A stretch of 64,000 nucleotides of DNA from UTCHB3 sp964371075 (GTDB lineage: Bacteria; Bacteroidota; Ignavibacteria; Ignavibacteriales; Ignavibacteriaceae), in NCBI GenBank assembly GCA_964371075.1, contig CAYJKN010000002.1, forward strand, positions 496,001 to 560,000, read 5' to 3'. This document shows, one piece after another, positions 50,664 to 60,285 of this stretch. Made by a program: the position numbers and the translations under genes. The notes below the pieces were generated by a model. It was not told where the DNA came from. It was given only the letters and a program-made list of their open reading frames with translations, and did not search any database. The first letter of the stretch is position 1; every line of letters begins with the position of its first letter.

Positions 50664-52057
50664 TCAGTTTTAATCTCAGAAACAGAATAGCTTTCCTTTA
50701 CATGGCATTTTCTGCCATTATCATTGCATTGCTCCTTACAATAATATATTTTGTTGTTCAAGTCACCGTTTATTCACACCTTGATACCGATCTGGATACA
50801 GAAATGTTAGAGGTAACAAACAGCATAGTGGTGGTGGATAATAAACTTGTGTTCGCAAATAAATTTGAATGGGGTGAGAAGGAACATTCACAAATAGAAG
50901 TTAACCCTACTTTTATACAGGTATTTGATTCTGCCGGAAACTCGATTAAAAAAACCGGGAATCTCAAAGATTCCGGATTAAAATTTCTGAAGGATGTGAG
51001 CGGAGTTATCTACTTCGAACATACACTCTCCAATTCACCGGTGAGACAGATTCAAACGCCGGTTTTTTCCGATTCAGGAAGAATAGCAGCCTATGTTTCT
51101 GTGGCAATTTCTCTTAAAGAGTCGTTCCTTGTTCTTGACAATCTTAAAAACAGCCTGCTTATATCGTTTCCGGTGGTTCTGCTTATCTTGTTTTTTGTTT
51201 CAAGAATAATAGCAGGCAGAGCAATTGCACCAATTAACAAAGTTATTGATACAGCCGCCAGAATCACAAAAGAGAATCTTGATGAAAGGATTGAGGTACC
51301 TCATCGAAAAGATGAGATTTTCTCACTTTCAGTTACAATAAACGGACTTCTCGATCGTCTCGAGGAAGTTGTAAAAAGAGAAAAACAGTTTACAGCGGAT
51401 GCATCCCACGAGTTAAGAACTCCCCTTTCAATAATAAGAGGGACTCTGGAGGTGTTGAACCGTAAACCAAGGGAAGTGGAACATTACCGGGAAAAAATTG
51501 ATTATGTAATCCGTGAAGTTGACAGGATAACCTCATTGATTGACAGTCTTTTGGAACTTGCCCGTCTTGGTTCAGCCAATGTTGCTCCGGATATTGTGAA
51601 TTTCGATCTAAACAGGATTGTAATGGATATTGTTGGCAGATACAAGGCAGCATCAGAAGTTAAGGAAGTAAAATTAATTACACATCTTGATGGCAATCTT
51701 ATAGTATATGCCGATCCTTCAATGTGTGATATAATTGTCTCAAATATGGTATCAAATGCCATCAAATATTCCAATAATAACAATTCTGTTATCGTTGAGA
51801 CAGGGACGAGAGACGACAAGTTTTTTTGTTCAGTACAAGATTTTGGTAATGGAATTAAAAAAGAAGATATTCCAAAAATATTCGACCGTTTCTTCAGAGT
51901 GGACGAATCTCGTGATGCCAAAATAGTTGGAAAGGGGCTTGGGCTCTCAATCGTAAAAAAATTGGCAGAGATTCAATCAATCGAAATTTCGGTTGAAAGT
52001 GAAGTTGGAGTTGGCACCACATTCACAATTTACATTCCCCCATTTCTTTTAAGTTAA
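50660..52057 (+). CDS. Membrane sensor histidine kinase
   Basis: 465 residues from a GTG overlapping the regulator stop. Two helices (about 10-33 and 166-186) frame a periplasmic sensor of about 130 residues with no recognised fold. A HAMP segment follows, then the dimerisation domain with the phosphorylated His in FTADASHELRTPLSII (about 252), and the ATPase with N box VSNMVSNAIKYS, G1 VQDFGNGIKKEDI and G2 GKGLGLSIVKKL. Stimulus unknown; the rubrerythrin downstream is a candidate target by position only. Confidence 0.94.
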   Translation: MISFNLRNRIAFLYMAFSAIIIALLLTIIYFVVQVTVYSHLDTDLDTEMLEVTNSIVVVDNKLVFANKFEWGEKEHSQIEVNPTFIQVFDSAGNSIKKTGNLKDSGLKFLKDVSGVIYFEHTLSNSPVRQIQTPVFSDSGRIAAYVSVAISLKESFLVLDNLKNSLLISFPVVLLILFFVSRIIAGRAIAPINKVIDTAARITKENLDERIEVPHRKDEIFSLSVTINGLLDRLEEVVKREKQFTADASHELRTPLSIIRGTLEVLNRKPREVEHYREKIDYVIREVDRITSLIDSLLELARLGSANVAPDIVNFDLNRIVMDIVGRYKAASEVKEVKLITHLDGNLIVYADPSMCDIIVSNMVSNAIKYSNNNNSVIVETGTRDDKFFCSVQDFGNGIKKEDIPKIFDRFFRVDESRDAKIVGKGLGLSIVKKLAEIQSIEISVESEVGVGTTFTIYIPPFLLS

Positions 52058-52146
52058 TTTTAAGAATCCATTAATTTTACCTTTAGGTTCGCATATTAGA
52101 TTGGTATCAATCAATTTGATAATTTTCAACAAAAGGAACCACCTGA

Positions 52147-52767
52147 ATGAAAACCAAAACAGCTCTCTTTGCATTGGCAATTATGCTCATGGTAATTGCA
52201 CCAATCAATTCTAACTCAATTTCAAAAAGCACAACTGATAACTTGAAAGAAGCTTTCAAGGGCGAGACAACAGCAAGTGCCAAATATGCTGACTACGCAA
52301 AAAAAGCAAAAAAAGACGGATACGCCAGGATTGCACTATTGTTTGAAGCTGCTTCAAAAGCGGAGAAAATTCACGCTAACAATCATAAGGCAGTGTTGGA
52401 ACAATTGGGAGTTAAAGTTGACAAAATCACTCCAAAATATACAGTTAAGTCAACCAAAGAAAATCTTGAAGATGCTATCAGCGGAGAAGGATATGAATCA
52501 ACTACCATGTACCCGGGTTTCATAAAAACCGCGGATGCAGAAAACAATAATTTAGCTCTTATTTCATTTAATTATGCATTCAAAACCGAGCAAAAACACT
52601 TAAAATTGTACAAAAATGCTCTTGAACTTTTAAACTCGGGTAAAGAGAAAACACTCAGCTCAAAATATTATGTATGCCCAACCTGTGGAAACACATATGA
52701 AGGGGATGCACCTGCAAGATGTGGACTTTCTATGACCTCCAAAGAGAAGTTCTTGATCATAAAATAA
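52147..52767 (+). CDS. Exported rubrerythrin with an incomplete rubredoxin site
   Basis: 206 residues. The N-terminal hydrophobic leader (ALFALAIMLMVIAPINS) is unusual for this mostly cytosolic family. The four-helix di-iron part has NLKEAFKGETTASAKYADY, AASKAEKIHANNH, LEDAISGEGYESTTMY and YAFKTEQKHLKLY, giving the expected Glu/His ligands. The C-terminal rubredoxin part reads YYVCPTCGNTYEGDAPARCGLSM: three cysteines, and Ser where the fourth should be (TCT instead of TGT). The di-iron site may reduce peroxide, but normal Fe(Cys)4 electron entry looks impaired. Confidence 0.88.
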   Translation: MKTKTALFALAIMLMVIAPINSNSISKSTTDNLKEAFKGETTASAKYADYAKKAKKDGYARIALLFEAASKAEKIHANNHKAVLEQLGVKVDKITPKYTVKSTKENLEDAISGEGYESTTMYPGFIKTADAENNNLALISFNYAFKTEQKHLKLYKNALELLNSGKEKTLSSKYYVCPTCGNTYEGDAPARCGLSMTSKEKFLIIK

Positions 52768-52816
52768 AAGCCATTAAATGGTGAAACCGTTGTTGGTTAA
52801 AAACTCATGGCAGAAT

Positions 52817-52853
52817 AAAGACTGTTGCCCCCAAAAGGCAGCAGTCTTTTTTT
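52817..52853 (+). terminator. Rho-independent terminator after rubrerythrin
   Basis: AAAGACTGTTGCC/GGCAGCAGTCTTT with one G-T pair, followed by a T run. Confidence 0.92.
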
Positions 52854-52928
52854 ATTTCATATCAAAAGGCAATCGACCAAACCATAATCTACTATCCCTC
52901 AAAAACCATTATATTTACAAATCAATTT

Positions 52929-54098
52929 ATGCTTTTTGAGAGAATGACAAAAAAGAAGATCGTAATTATTGGTCCCGCCTATCCCTACAGGGGAGGGAAT
53001 TCGCTGTTTGTTTCGAGTCTTTATGATGTTTTAAAGGAACAATTTGATGTAAAGGTAATCAACTACAAACTGCTTTACCCTTCATTCCTTTTTCCGGGAA
53101 CAACTCAATATGACAGGAGCGAAACAAATATTAAAAAAGCTCCAAATGAACGACTCATAAATTCTGTCAACCCCTTTAACTGGTTTTCAGTTGCAAAAAG
53201 GATTAAAGAAGAAAAAGCTGATTTGGTGGTTTTCGACTGGTGGCAGCCATTTTTTGGACCGTGCCATCGTGTAATTTCCTCTCTGATAAAAGACACCTAC
53301 AAAAACAAAATACTTTTTATCACAGAAAACTACATCTCACATGAGGGAAGTTTTATCGATCACACCCTCACCAAAATTGGACTAAAAAACGCAAGTTCCT
53401 TTTTGACTCTCTCGGCAAAAGTTGCTGAAGAGTTAAAAATAACAGCAGGCGATAGAAAAATTTACAGAAGTGAATTACCTGTTTACGATTGTTATCAAAC
53501 GGGGGGTGATGTTACGAGTGAAGAAGCCAAGGTTTCTTTTGGATTCCCCCGCGATTCAAAAGTGATCCTCTTTTTTGGATATGTAAGGAAATATAAAGGG
53601 CTTGATCTTCTTCTTGATGCCATGCCTGAAATAATTAAACAGGACCCTGGGATTAAACTGTTGGTTGCCGGTGAGTTTTATGATGAATTTGAGTTTTATC
53701 GTGGAATCATCAAAAAGCTCGACCTCTCAGCCTCGGTATATATGATCAACAAATTCATCTCAAATGAAGAGGTTTATAAATATTATGAACCTGCCGACCT
53801 TGTGATTCTCCCTTACAGAAACGGTACACAATCCGGTATTTTAAATGTTGCTTATGGATTCCTTAAACCTGTACTTGTCACCCGTGTTGGTGGATTGGCA
53901 GAGTTTGTGGATGAAGGGAAATCAGGATTTGTGATAGCTCCCGATTCTCCGGAGGCGATTGCTGAAGGAGTGATCAAATATTTTGAAGCAAAAAAGAGTT
54001 TCAACTTCCCCGAATATATCTCTCAAAAAGTATCACAGAATGGTTTTAACGATATGCCACTTTTATTTAAGGAAATAATTGAGGATGCAGTAAAATGA
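52929..54098 (+). CDS. GT4-family glycosyltransferase
   Basis: 389 residues; start at 52929, with a second ATG at 52944 that has GAGAG just upstream. KIVIIGPAYPYRGGNSLF opens the N-terminal Rossmann domain; the C-terminal one shows VILFFGYVRKYKGLDLLLDA, LLVAGEFYDE, ISNEEVYKYYEPADLVILPYRNGTQSGILNVAYG and RVGGLAEFVDEGKSGFV, with the EX7E-like Gly/Ser region of GT-B retaining enzymes. It overlaps the next glycosyltransferase by 4 bases. A role in surface polysaccharide or glycolipid is inferred. Confidence 0.9.
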   Translation: MLFERMTKKKIVIIGPAYPYRGGNSLFVSSLYDVLKEQFDVKVINYKLLYPSFLFPGTTQYDRSETNIKKAPNERLINSVNPFNWFSVAKRIKEEKADLVVFDWWQPFFGPCHRVISSLIKDTYKNKILFITENYISHEGSFIDHTLTKIGLKNASSFLTLSAKVAEELKITAGDRKIYRSELPVYDCYQTGGDVTSEEAKVSFGFPRDSKVILFFGYVRKYKGLDLLLDAMPEIIKQDPGIKLLVAGEFYDEFEFYRGIIKKLDLSASVYMINKFISNEEVYKYYEPADLVILPYRNGTQSGILNVAYGFLKPVLVTRVGGLAEFVDEGKSGFVIAPDSPEAIAEGVIKYFEAKKSFNFPEYISQKVSQNGFNDMPLLFKEIIEDAVK

Positions 54099-55237
54099 TT
54101 CTGAAACACGACTGTATCCATTTCCCGGGCGACCGTCCCTGTAAATTTAACAAACTTGAAGGCAGAATCTGCACTGATTGTGGAGATTATATAAAATACG
54201 AGCGTGGTGAAAAACGGTTCAGAGTTTTGATTATTAAACTTGACGCTTTGGGTGATGTATTAAGAACCACCTCAATCCTGCCGGCAATTAAAAAGATGTG
54301 GCCCGAATGTTCAATAACATGGGTTACAAAAAGGAACTCGGTTCCTGTCTTTAAAAACATTGATATGGTTGATGAGGTTGTTGCTTTTGAGGATACAGTA
54401 GAAGTATTAAAAATTGCAGAACAATATTTTGATGTAGTGATCCATCCTGACGCTTCACCACAAAGTGCCCCCCTTGCAACACTTGTTGGATCTTACGACA
54501 AACATGGATTTGAGACTGATGAGCTGGGAAAAGTTATCCCTTCTAACAGCAACGCTGAAGAATGGTTTGAGATGGGAGCTTTTGATCATCTGAAGAAAGC
54601 GAACACCAAAACCTATCAACAAATAATCCACGAAATTGCGGGATTCCCTTATGAAAAAGGGGAAATACAGTTAAAGTTGGATGAAGTTGAGCTTAAAATC
54701 AAACAAAGTTTCATCAAAAAACATTCTCTGAATCAAGCAAAATATCTGTTGGGAATAAATGTTGGTGCTTCGGGCAGATGGCAGTTAAAACAGTGGAGGA
54801 TGGATGGATTTGTTGAGCTTATAAAGTACCTCTATGCTTCGGTTCCGGGATTGGAAATTCTGCTGTATGGTGGCAAGGAGGAGGCGGAGAGGATATCTGA
54901 ACTCACGGCACAATTTCCACAATTGGTCTCAACCGGAACAGACAATGATCTACGATCATTTTTTGCACTTCTTGATATTCCCCAGGTGGTAATTTCGGGT
55001 GATACAATGGCACTTCATGCAGCCACTGCATTACAAAAAAAAGTAATTTGTCTTTTTGGGCCTACTTCTTACCATGAGATAGAAGACTATGGCAGGATAA
55101 CAAAAATCTATCCACAAATGGATTGTCTGGTTTGTTACAAACCTTCATGCGACTTTAAACCAAATTGTATGGAGATGATCTCCACTCAGATGGTTCTCGA
55201 TGCAGTTTTGTCGGCATTTGGATTAGGTTTGGCGTAA
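54095..55237 (+). CDS. GT9-family (heptosyltransferase-like) glycosyltransferase
   Basis: 380 residues. After a short Cys-containing leader (CIHFPGDRPCKFNKLEGRICTDCG, four Cys that could bind zinc) comes the GT9 start FRVLIIKLDALGDVLRTTSILPAIKKMWPECSITWVT. The C-terminal half has LGINVGASGRWQLKQW, SGDTMALHAATALQKKVICLFGPT, the nucleotide-sugar region. Another Cys group (CLVCYKPSCDFKPNC) lies near the end. Such enzymes add heptose or related sugars to the LPS core. It ends 4 bases before the convergent esterase. Confidence 0.9.
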   Translation: MILKHDCIHFPGDRPCKFNKLEGRICTDCGDYIKYERGEKRFRVLIIKLDALGDVLRTTSILPAIKKMWPECSITWVTKRNSVPVFKNIDMVDEVVAFEDTVEVLKIAEQYFDVVIHPDASPQSAPLATLVGSYDKHGFETDELGKVIPSNSNAEEWFEMGAFDHLKKANTKTYQQIIHEIAGFPYEKGEIQLKLDEVELKIKQSFIKKHSLNQAKYLLGINVGASGRWQLKQWRMDGFVELIKYLYASVPGLEILLYGGKEEAERISELTAQFPQLVSTGTDNDLRSFFALLDIPQVVISGDTMALHAATALQKKVICLFGPTSYHEIEDYGRITKIYPQMDCLVCYKPSCDFKPNCMEMISTQMVLDAVLSAFGLGLA

Positions 55238-55241
55238 ATTC

Positions 55242-56696
55242 TTACTTTAGATAGACCAGTTTAATCGTTTTACTTCTTTTTCCGCTGATCAGTCGAGCCA
55301 GGTAAATTCCCGAAGAAACATCCCCCGGCTGAAAAATAACTGAGTGATAACCTGCCGGTAAATCCTCATTCACAAGTTCAGCAACCACTTTCCCGCTTAA
55401 GTCATATACAATAAGTGATGTTTTACCGCTTGCAGGGAGCTGAAATACTATTTTGGTTTCCGGATTAAACGGGTTTGGCGAATTCTGATAAACATCAAAC
55501 GAGTTTGGAGAAAAAACGCCTTCCTTAATTGTTACAGGAGCCCCCGGGAAAAACCACGAAATCATATTCATCGTATTTGCCCTCCAAAGTCCCCAGCTAT
55601 GTCCTTCAGGAAATTCTTTTGTGTAAATTTGGTAACCCTGTAAAATCAATGAATCTCTAAAAATGCGCATATTTGGATATAGGGATTCATAAGTCCCCCA
55701 AATTGCATAATACTTTATATCTTTTTTTGGACCTGTAACTATCGTATGATAAATCTCATAATCGTTAGGCCAAAACGCACCTGAATGCAGTCCGCAGTTG
55801 GCAAAAATTTGGGGGTAGTTCCAACTTATTATCGCCGAAATATTCCCTCCAAATGAATCACCGAGAACAAGTCGTTTATTTTTATCAGGTATGGTTTTGT
55901 ATTTGGCATCGATAAAAGGGACTAATTCCAAAGCAAAAAATGCGGCGTACTGCACCCGAAGATTTCCGGCATACTCTGTATTTCTGTTGTTGGGTCTTAC
56001 AAAAACTCCAATTACCGGTTCAATTTTCCCACTGTCGATGGCGTTATCGAGAATTGTTGCAGCCTGAGCGAGTGAGAGGTAGTCGGAGCCATCCTGAACA
56101 TAAACGGTGGGATATCTTTTGGTGGAATTTGAGTCATATCCGGGTGGCAGATAAATATAATAGTTAAATGACGAATTGGTGTTGGTGCTTGAAATTGAAT
56201 AAGCAAGCAGTTGACCGGCGGGGAGGCCGGGTCTTCGAGTTATTTCCCAGGGTTGAACATATTCCGGCATGGCAAGTTCAGAGTTTGGACCAAAACCACC
56301 GGGGCATTGCCTTGGGTTCAGTGGATCAAGAATCCAGGTACTGCTGTTTACTACAAGTTTATAATCAAGTCTTGCATTCATTTCAAAAGTGCGGAAATAG
56401 TAAAACAGGTTTGTGTTGCTGATTTTATTCATCGTAACACTTGCCGACCAATTGGTAAAATCGCCGGCGATTTGCATGCTGTTTGCAGGGCTGTTGTAAA
56501 GAAATACAGCCATATTCCCATCTTTAATCGGAATTCCCGTAGTTCGGTTAGCATTCACAAAACTGTCAGCTACTTCAACTTTTCGAACTGGATCACTAAT
56601 TGAGTTGATGTAAGAGAGAAAGTTAAGGAATCCGGTTTGGGAAAAACCCGAAAATGTAAAAAGAATTGTTAACAGTAATAGATATCTGGTTTTCAT
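55242..56696 (-). CDS. Secreted esterase with glycogen-binding-like domain and type IX sorting signal
   Basis: 484 residues from the ATG at 56696 (MKTRYLLLLTILFTFSGFSQ signal); an ATG at 56711 is a weaker choice. An early-set domain similar to glycogen-binding modules (MAVFLYNSPANSMQIAGDFTNW ... LDYKLVVNSSTWILDP) precedes an alpha/beta-hydrolase of the esterase D/Fes type: YPTVYVQDGSDY, LVLGDSFGGNISA (nucleophile Ser in GDSFGG) and PEGHSWGLW (catalytic His). The last 80 residues are a type IX sorting domain (SPNPFNPETKI, SLIVYDLSGKVV, GIYLARLISG). It is expected on the surface or secreted. Confidence 0.9.
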   Translation of the reverse strand: MKTRYLLLLTILFTFSGFSQTGFLNFLSYINSISDPVRKVEVADSFVNANRTTGIPIKDGNMAVFLYNSPANSMQIAGDFTNWSASVTMNKISNTNLFYYFRTFEMNARLDYKLVVNSSTWILDPLNPRQCPGGFGPNSELAMPEYVQPWEITRRPGLPAGQLLAYSISSTNTNSSFNYYIYLPPGYDSNSTKRYPTVYVQDGSDYLSLAQAATILDNAIDSGKIEPVIGVFVRPNNRNTEYAGNLRVQYAAFFALELVPFIDAKYKTIPDKNKRLVLGDSFGGNISAIISWNYPQIFANCGLHSGAFWPNDYEIYHTIVTGPKKDIKYYAIWGTYESLYPNMRIFRDSLILQGYQIYTKEFPEGHSWGLWRANTMNMISWFFPGAPVTIKEGVFSPNSFDVYQNSPNPFNPETKIVFQLPASGKTSLIVYDLSGKVVAELVNEDLPAGYHSVIFQPGDVSSGIYLARLISGKRSKTIKLVYLK

Positions 56697-56787
56697 CTTT
56701 GTCTTAAACATAAATTGACATTGGGAATACTAATATATCGAAAGTTAACAAAAAAGAAAAAACCAGAAAACTGTTGAGGATTTTAGG

Positions 56788-56850
56788 GGACGCTGATCAG
56801 CCACGGCGGACGGGTACACGCAGATTAAACGGAGTTACGCAGAGAGGGAT
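56788..56850. repeat. Dispersed intergenic repeat, inverted copy of 19745-19790
   Basis: TTAAACGGAGTTACGCAGAG is the reverse complement of CTCTGCGTAACTCCGTTTAA at 19750, and the flanks (TACACGCAGA with TCTGTGTGTA) also agree. It lies between the esterase and lipoprotein genes, in 56712-56984, which has no gene. Confidence 0.75.
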
Positions 56851-56856
56851 GGTAGA

Positions 56857-56980
56857 ACCTCAGAACTTTAGAACTCAAGAGCCTAAGAACTCAAGAACCT
56901 AAGAACTCAAGTACTCAGGTTCTCAAGTCACTCGAGTGCTCAAGTCTCTGAAGTTCTGAAGTTCCGAATCTCCGATGTTC
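56857..56980. repeat. Degenerate AAGAACTCAAG simple repeat
   Basis: About a dozen imperfect copies of an AGAACTCAAG/CTAAGAACTC decamer run through this stretch, turning into the complementary style (AGTTCTGAAGTTC) towards its right end, so the whole can fold on itself. It stops at the lipoprotein stop codon. Confidence 0.7.
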
Positions 56981-56984
56981 TCCC

Positions 56985-57446
56985 TTACAGTTTCCTAAGC
57001 GACATATTCATTTTGTAAGTGGTATCTCTCATAAATGGATAACTTTTAAATTTCATTTGAAGTTCGCCATCAACTCTGTTGGTGGTGGAATTAAGTTTTC
57101 CTTTAAACTCCCATTCATTATTTAATTCGGAGCTGAAAACGAGGATTAGTGAATCATTTCTTACCAATCCCATTGGGTTAAAGCTTCTTTCGATGGTTGT
57201 TGTTGATGTGCCCGAGACTCTAAATTTCAAATAACCCGGACCTGCCAGGGTTGTATTTGTGCCACTGCCGGTATAAGTTATCACAGCATCTTCAAATCCA
57301 CTTGAGGATTTCACCGAATCCCTCCATGAAGCTGCGTATGGAGAAGTATTTGGATCAGGAGTTGGCCCGACAGGGTTTTCTTCATCTTTTGAGCAGCCTG
57401 CAAAAAAGACAATTGAGAGCAGGGAGAGAAGTAACAGCTTTCGCAT
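56985..57446 (-). CDS. Small lipoprotein of unknown function
   Basis: 153 residues. LLLLSLLSIVFFAGCSKDEE is a lipoprotein signal with lipobox FAGC; Asp follows two residues after the Cys region. After a Pro-rich linker comes a beta-rich domain (DAVITYTGSGTNTTLAGPGYLKFRVSG, LILVFSSELNNEWEFKGKLN, GELQMKFKSYPF) similar in style to lipocalin-like repeats that measure added versus explained signal, but no family is recognised. Monocistronic. Confidence 0.75.
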   Translation of the reverse strand: MRKLLLLSLLSIVFFAGCSKDEENPVGPTPDPNTSPYAASWRDSVKSSSGFEDAVITYTGSGTNTTLAGPGYLKFRVSGTSTTTIERSFNPMGLVRNDSLILVFSSELNNEWEFKGKLNSTTNRVDGELQMKFKSYPFMRDTTYKMNMSLRKL

Positions 57447-57580
57447 TTTTGATTTTTCCTTTATTTTGATAAATTGAGCTAACTAAAATAACAATTGGTG
57501 CAAATATTTTTTGTGTTAATCAATAATTTGTCGAATTTAAAGAGATAAAAAATCCTTTTTCAGCAACCAACTTAGTCTGT

Positions 57581-60268
57581 ATGAAACGAATAATAATTAC
57601 CACTATCCTCCTCATTTCCACCCTTTTACCTCAGGAAATTTACAAAAAAGTTAAGATATTTCCTTCGACCAATGAAGGTTTTGCTCCCATTCTGCAATAT
57701 GCTTTTGATCTCGAGGAGTCAACGACAGACAAAGACGGATCGATAAAGATATTTCTCAATTCGAAAGAATTCTCAGAATTACAAAATTCGGGCCTCAGAT
57801 ACGAAGTTTTGATTCAGGATTGGCGGGAGTATTACAATAATTTGCCAACTTTAAGGCCCGAAGAAAAACTGGAGTTTTTACGAGAGAGTAAAGAAAGATA
57901 TGGCATTGAGGGGTTTGGTTATGGATCGATGGGTGGGTTTTATACATTCCAGGAGGCGATAAACCAGCTCGATTCTCTTCATGCAAGATTTCCAAATATC
58001 ATTACTCAAAAATTTCAGATTGGTGTAACTGAAAATGGACGACCAATTTGGGCGGCAAAGATTAGTGACAATCCAAATATAAGTGAGTCGGAACCCCGGG
58101 CACTTTTTGACGGGTTGATTCATGCCAGGGAGCCAATCTCAATGATGACAGTGCTTTATGCGATGTATTACCTCTGCGAAAACTATGGTGACGATCCGGA
58201 AGTGACTTATCTTGTTAACAACAGGGAAATATTTTTTATACCCGTTGTTAATCCTGATGGATATTAATATAACAGAACATCAAATCCAAACGGCGGTGGA
58301 ATGTGGAGAAAAAACCGTAAAAACAGTGGTGGTGGAGCCTACGGAGTTGATCTGAACAGAAATTATGGTTATATGTGGGGTTATGACAACACAGGATCAA
58401 GCCCAACTCCATCTTCGGAGACCTATCGTGGACCTTCTGCATTCTCTGAGCCTGAAGTTGCAGCAATAAGGGACCTGACGGTTGCCAATGGATTCAGGTC
58501 TTATGTTAATTTTCATTCCTATGCAAATGCAATGCTCTATCCATGGGGCTACATAAATCAGGTGACTCCTGATAATGCAATTTATAGTGATTTTTGCTCA
58601 TATATGACCCAGTTTAACGGGTTTGAGTATGGAAATGGTGGAACTATACTTGGTTACAACTCCAATGGCAGTTCCCGTGACTGGTTTTATGGAGAACAAA
58701 CTACAAAACCAAAAACATTTGGTTATACCTTTGAAATTGGTGGGGATGCAGATGGTTTCTGGCCTGCGCAAAGCAGAATCTTCCCCCTTGTACAGTTAAA
58801 TCTCAGACCAATTCTCTTTAAATCCTGGGTTGCCGGAGAGTATGTATCTCTCTTTTCACCGGGTTACGACAGAGAATATTTTAATCCGGGTGACATCGTG
58901 ACGCTGCGACCTGTGTTTAAAAATCGAGGACTTGCCAATGCAACAGATGTTACGGTTGAGTTAGTAGCTGTTTCGTCGGATTTAACAATTATAAACGGCA
59001 TAACTCAGATCTCAAATATTGCTTCGCAGGATACCACGCCGGTAACCCAACCCTTAATTTTTTCTATAACACCTGGTGCTTCATTCAGTCAACAACACAA
59101 ACTTTTGGTTAAAACCAAAAAAGACAATGTTACAATGTCGCTGGATACTCTTTCGATCACATTGGGTGTACCAAATTACCTCTTTATTGATTCCACAGAT
59201 AATCCATTAACTCACTGGACAGTTACTGCCACACCGGTTTCATCTCCAAAATGGGAAGCAACAACAACTTCGTTTGTTTCGGCTCCTGTTTCTTTTACAG
59301 ACAGTAAATCGGGGGTGTACTCAAACAATGCAACTGTAACGATGACATCTACAAACCCAATTGATCTTTCAATGGTTAACAATCCAAAGTTGACCTATTG
59401 GCTAAAACATGACATAGAATCAAACTGGGATTACGCACAGGTGATGATCTCAACTAATGGGGGGACATTGTTCACACCACTCGCCGGAAGATATACAACG
59501 ATGAGCTCAGGAACATTTCAACCACCTAATCAGCCGGTGTATGACGGGATTCAAGCCGCCTGGGTTCAGGAAGAAATTTCACTGCTTCCATACAGCGGGC
59601 AGCAGGTTTTGTTGAGGTTTAAACTTGTAACTGATGGGACTCAGCAAAAGGATGGAATATATCTCGATGATATCGGGATAATTGGTTACTCCGCTGTTCC
59701 CGTTGAACTAACTTCGTTCATCGGAGAGATTAACCATACTTCCGGGACACCCATGTTGTTGTGGAGTGTGGCTACAGAGCTTAATAACAAAGGATTTGAA
59801 ATTCAAAGATCATATGATGGGTTGGAATGGACCAAAACGGGATTTGTTGAAGGAAGAGGCACAGCTCCCGATCCTGCAACTTATCATTTTGAGGATAAAA
59901 CTGCAAACACCTCGATGGGAAATCTTTGGTACCGCCTAAAACAGTTTGATTTTGACGGGACGACTACTACATATACAGCCATTGAGGTTGAAGTCGATAT
60001 GCCAACTGAGTTTTCACTGAAACAAAATTTCCCAAATCCATTTAATCCGGCGACCAGAATCAGCTTCACTCTCCCGCAAAAAAGTCAGGTTAAAATCACA
60101 GTTTTTGATCAATTGGGAAGTGTAATGTCGATTTTGGTGAATGGAGAATTTAATCGTGGCAGTCACTTTGTTGACTTTGACGCCTCAAATTTAGCGAGTG
60201 GGCTCTATTTTTACAGAATCGAGACACCTTCAAATTCTATAACCAGAAAAATGCTTTTAATCAGGTAA
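57581..60268 (+). pseudogene. M14 zinc carboxypeptidase with sorting domain, interrupted by one in-frame stop
   Basis: The frame runs from ATG 57581 to 60268 with a single TAA at 58265-58267, directly after PVVNPDGY; the next codons continue the family sequence (YNRTSNPNGGGMWRKNRKN, GVDLNRNYGY) in the same frame. Before the stop are the zinc ligands His/Glu (LIHAREPISM); after it are the third ligand His (VNFHSYANAMLYPWG) and the catalytic Glu region (YTFEIGGDADGF). So neither part alone has a complete active site. Beta-rich domains and a type IX sorting domain (NFPNPFNPATRISF) follow. About 895 residues if read through. The gene looks otherwise intact. Confidence 0.88.
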
Positions 60269-60285
60269 AAAGAGGAATCGGAACA

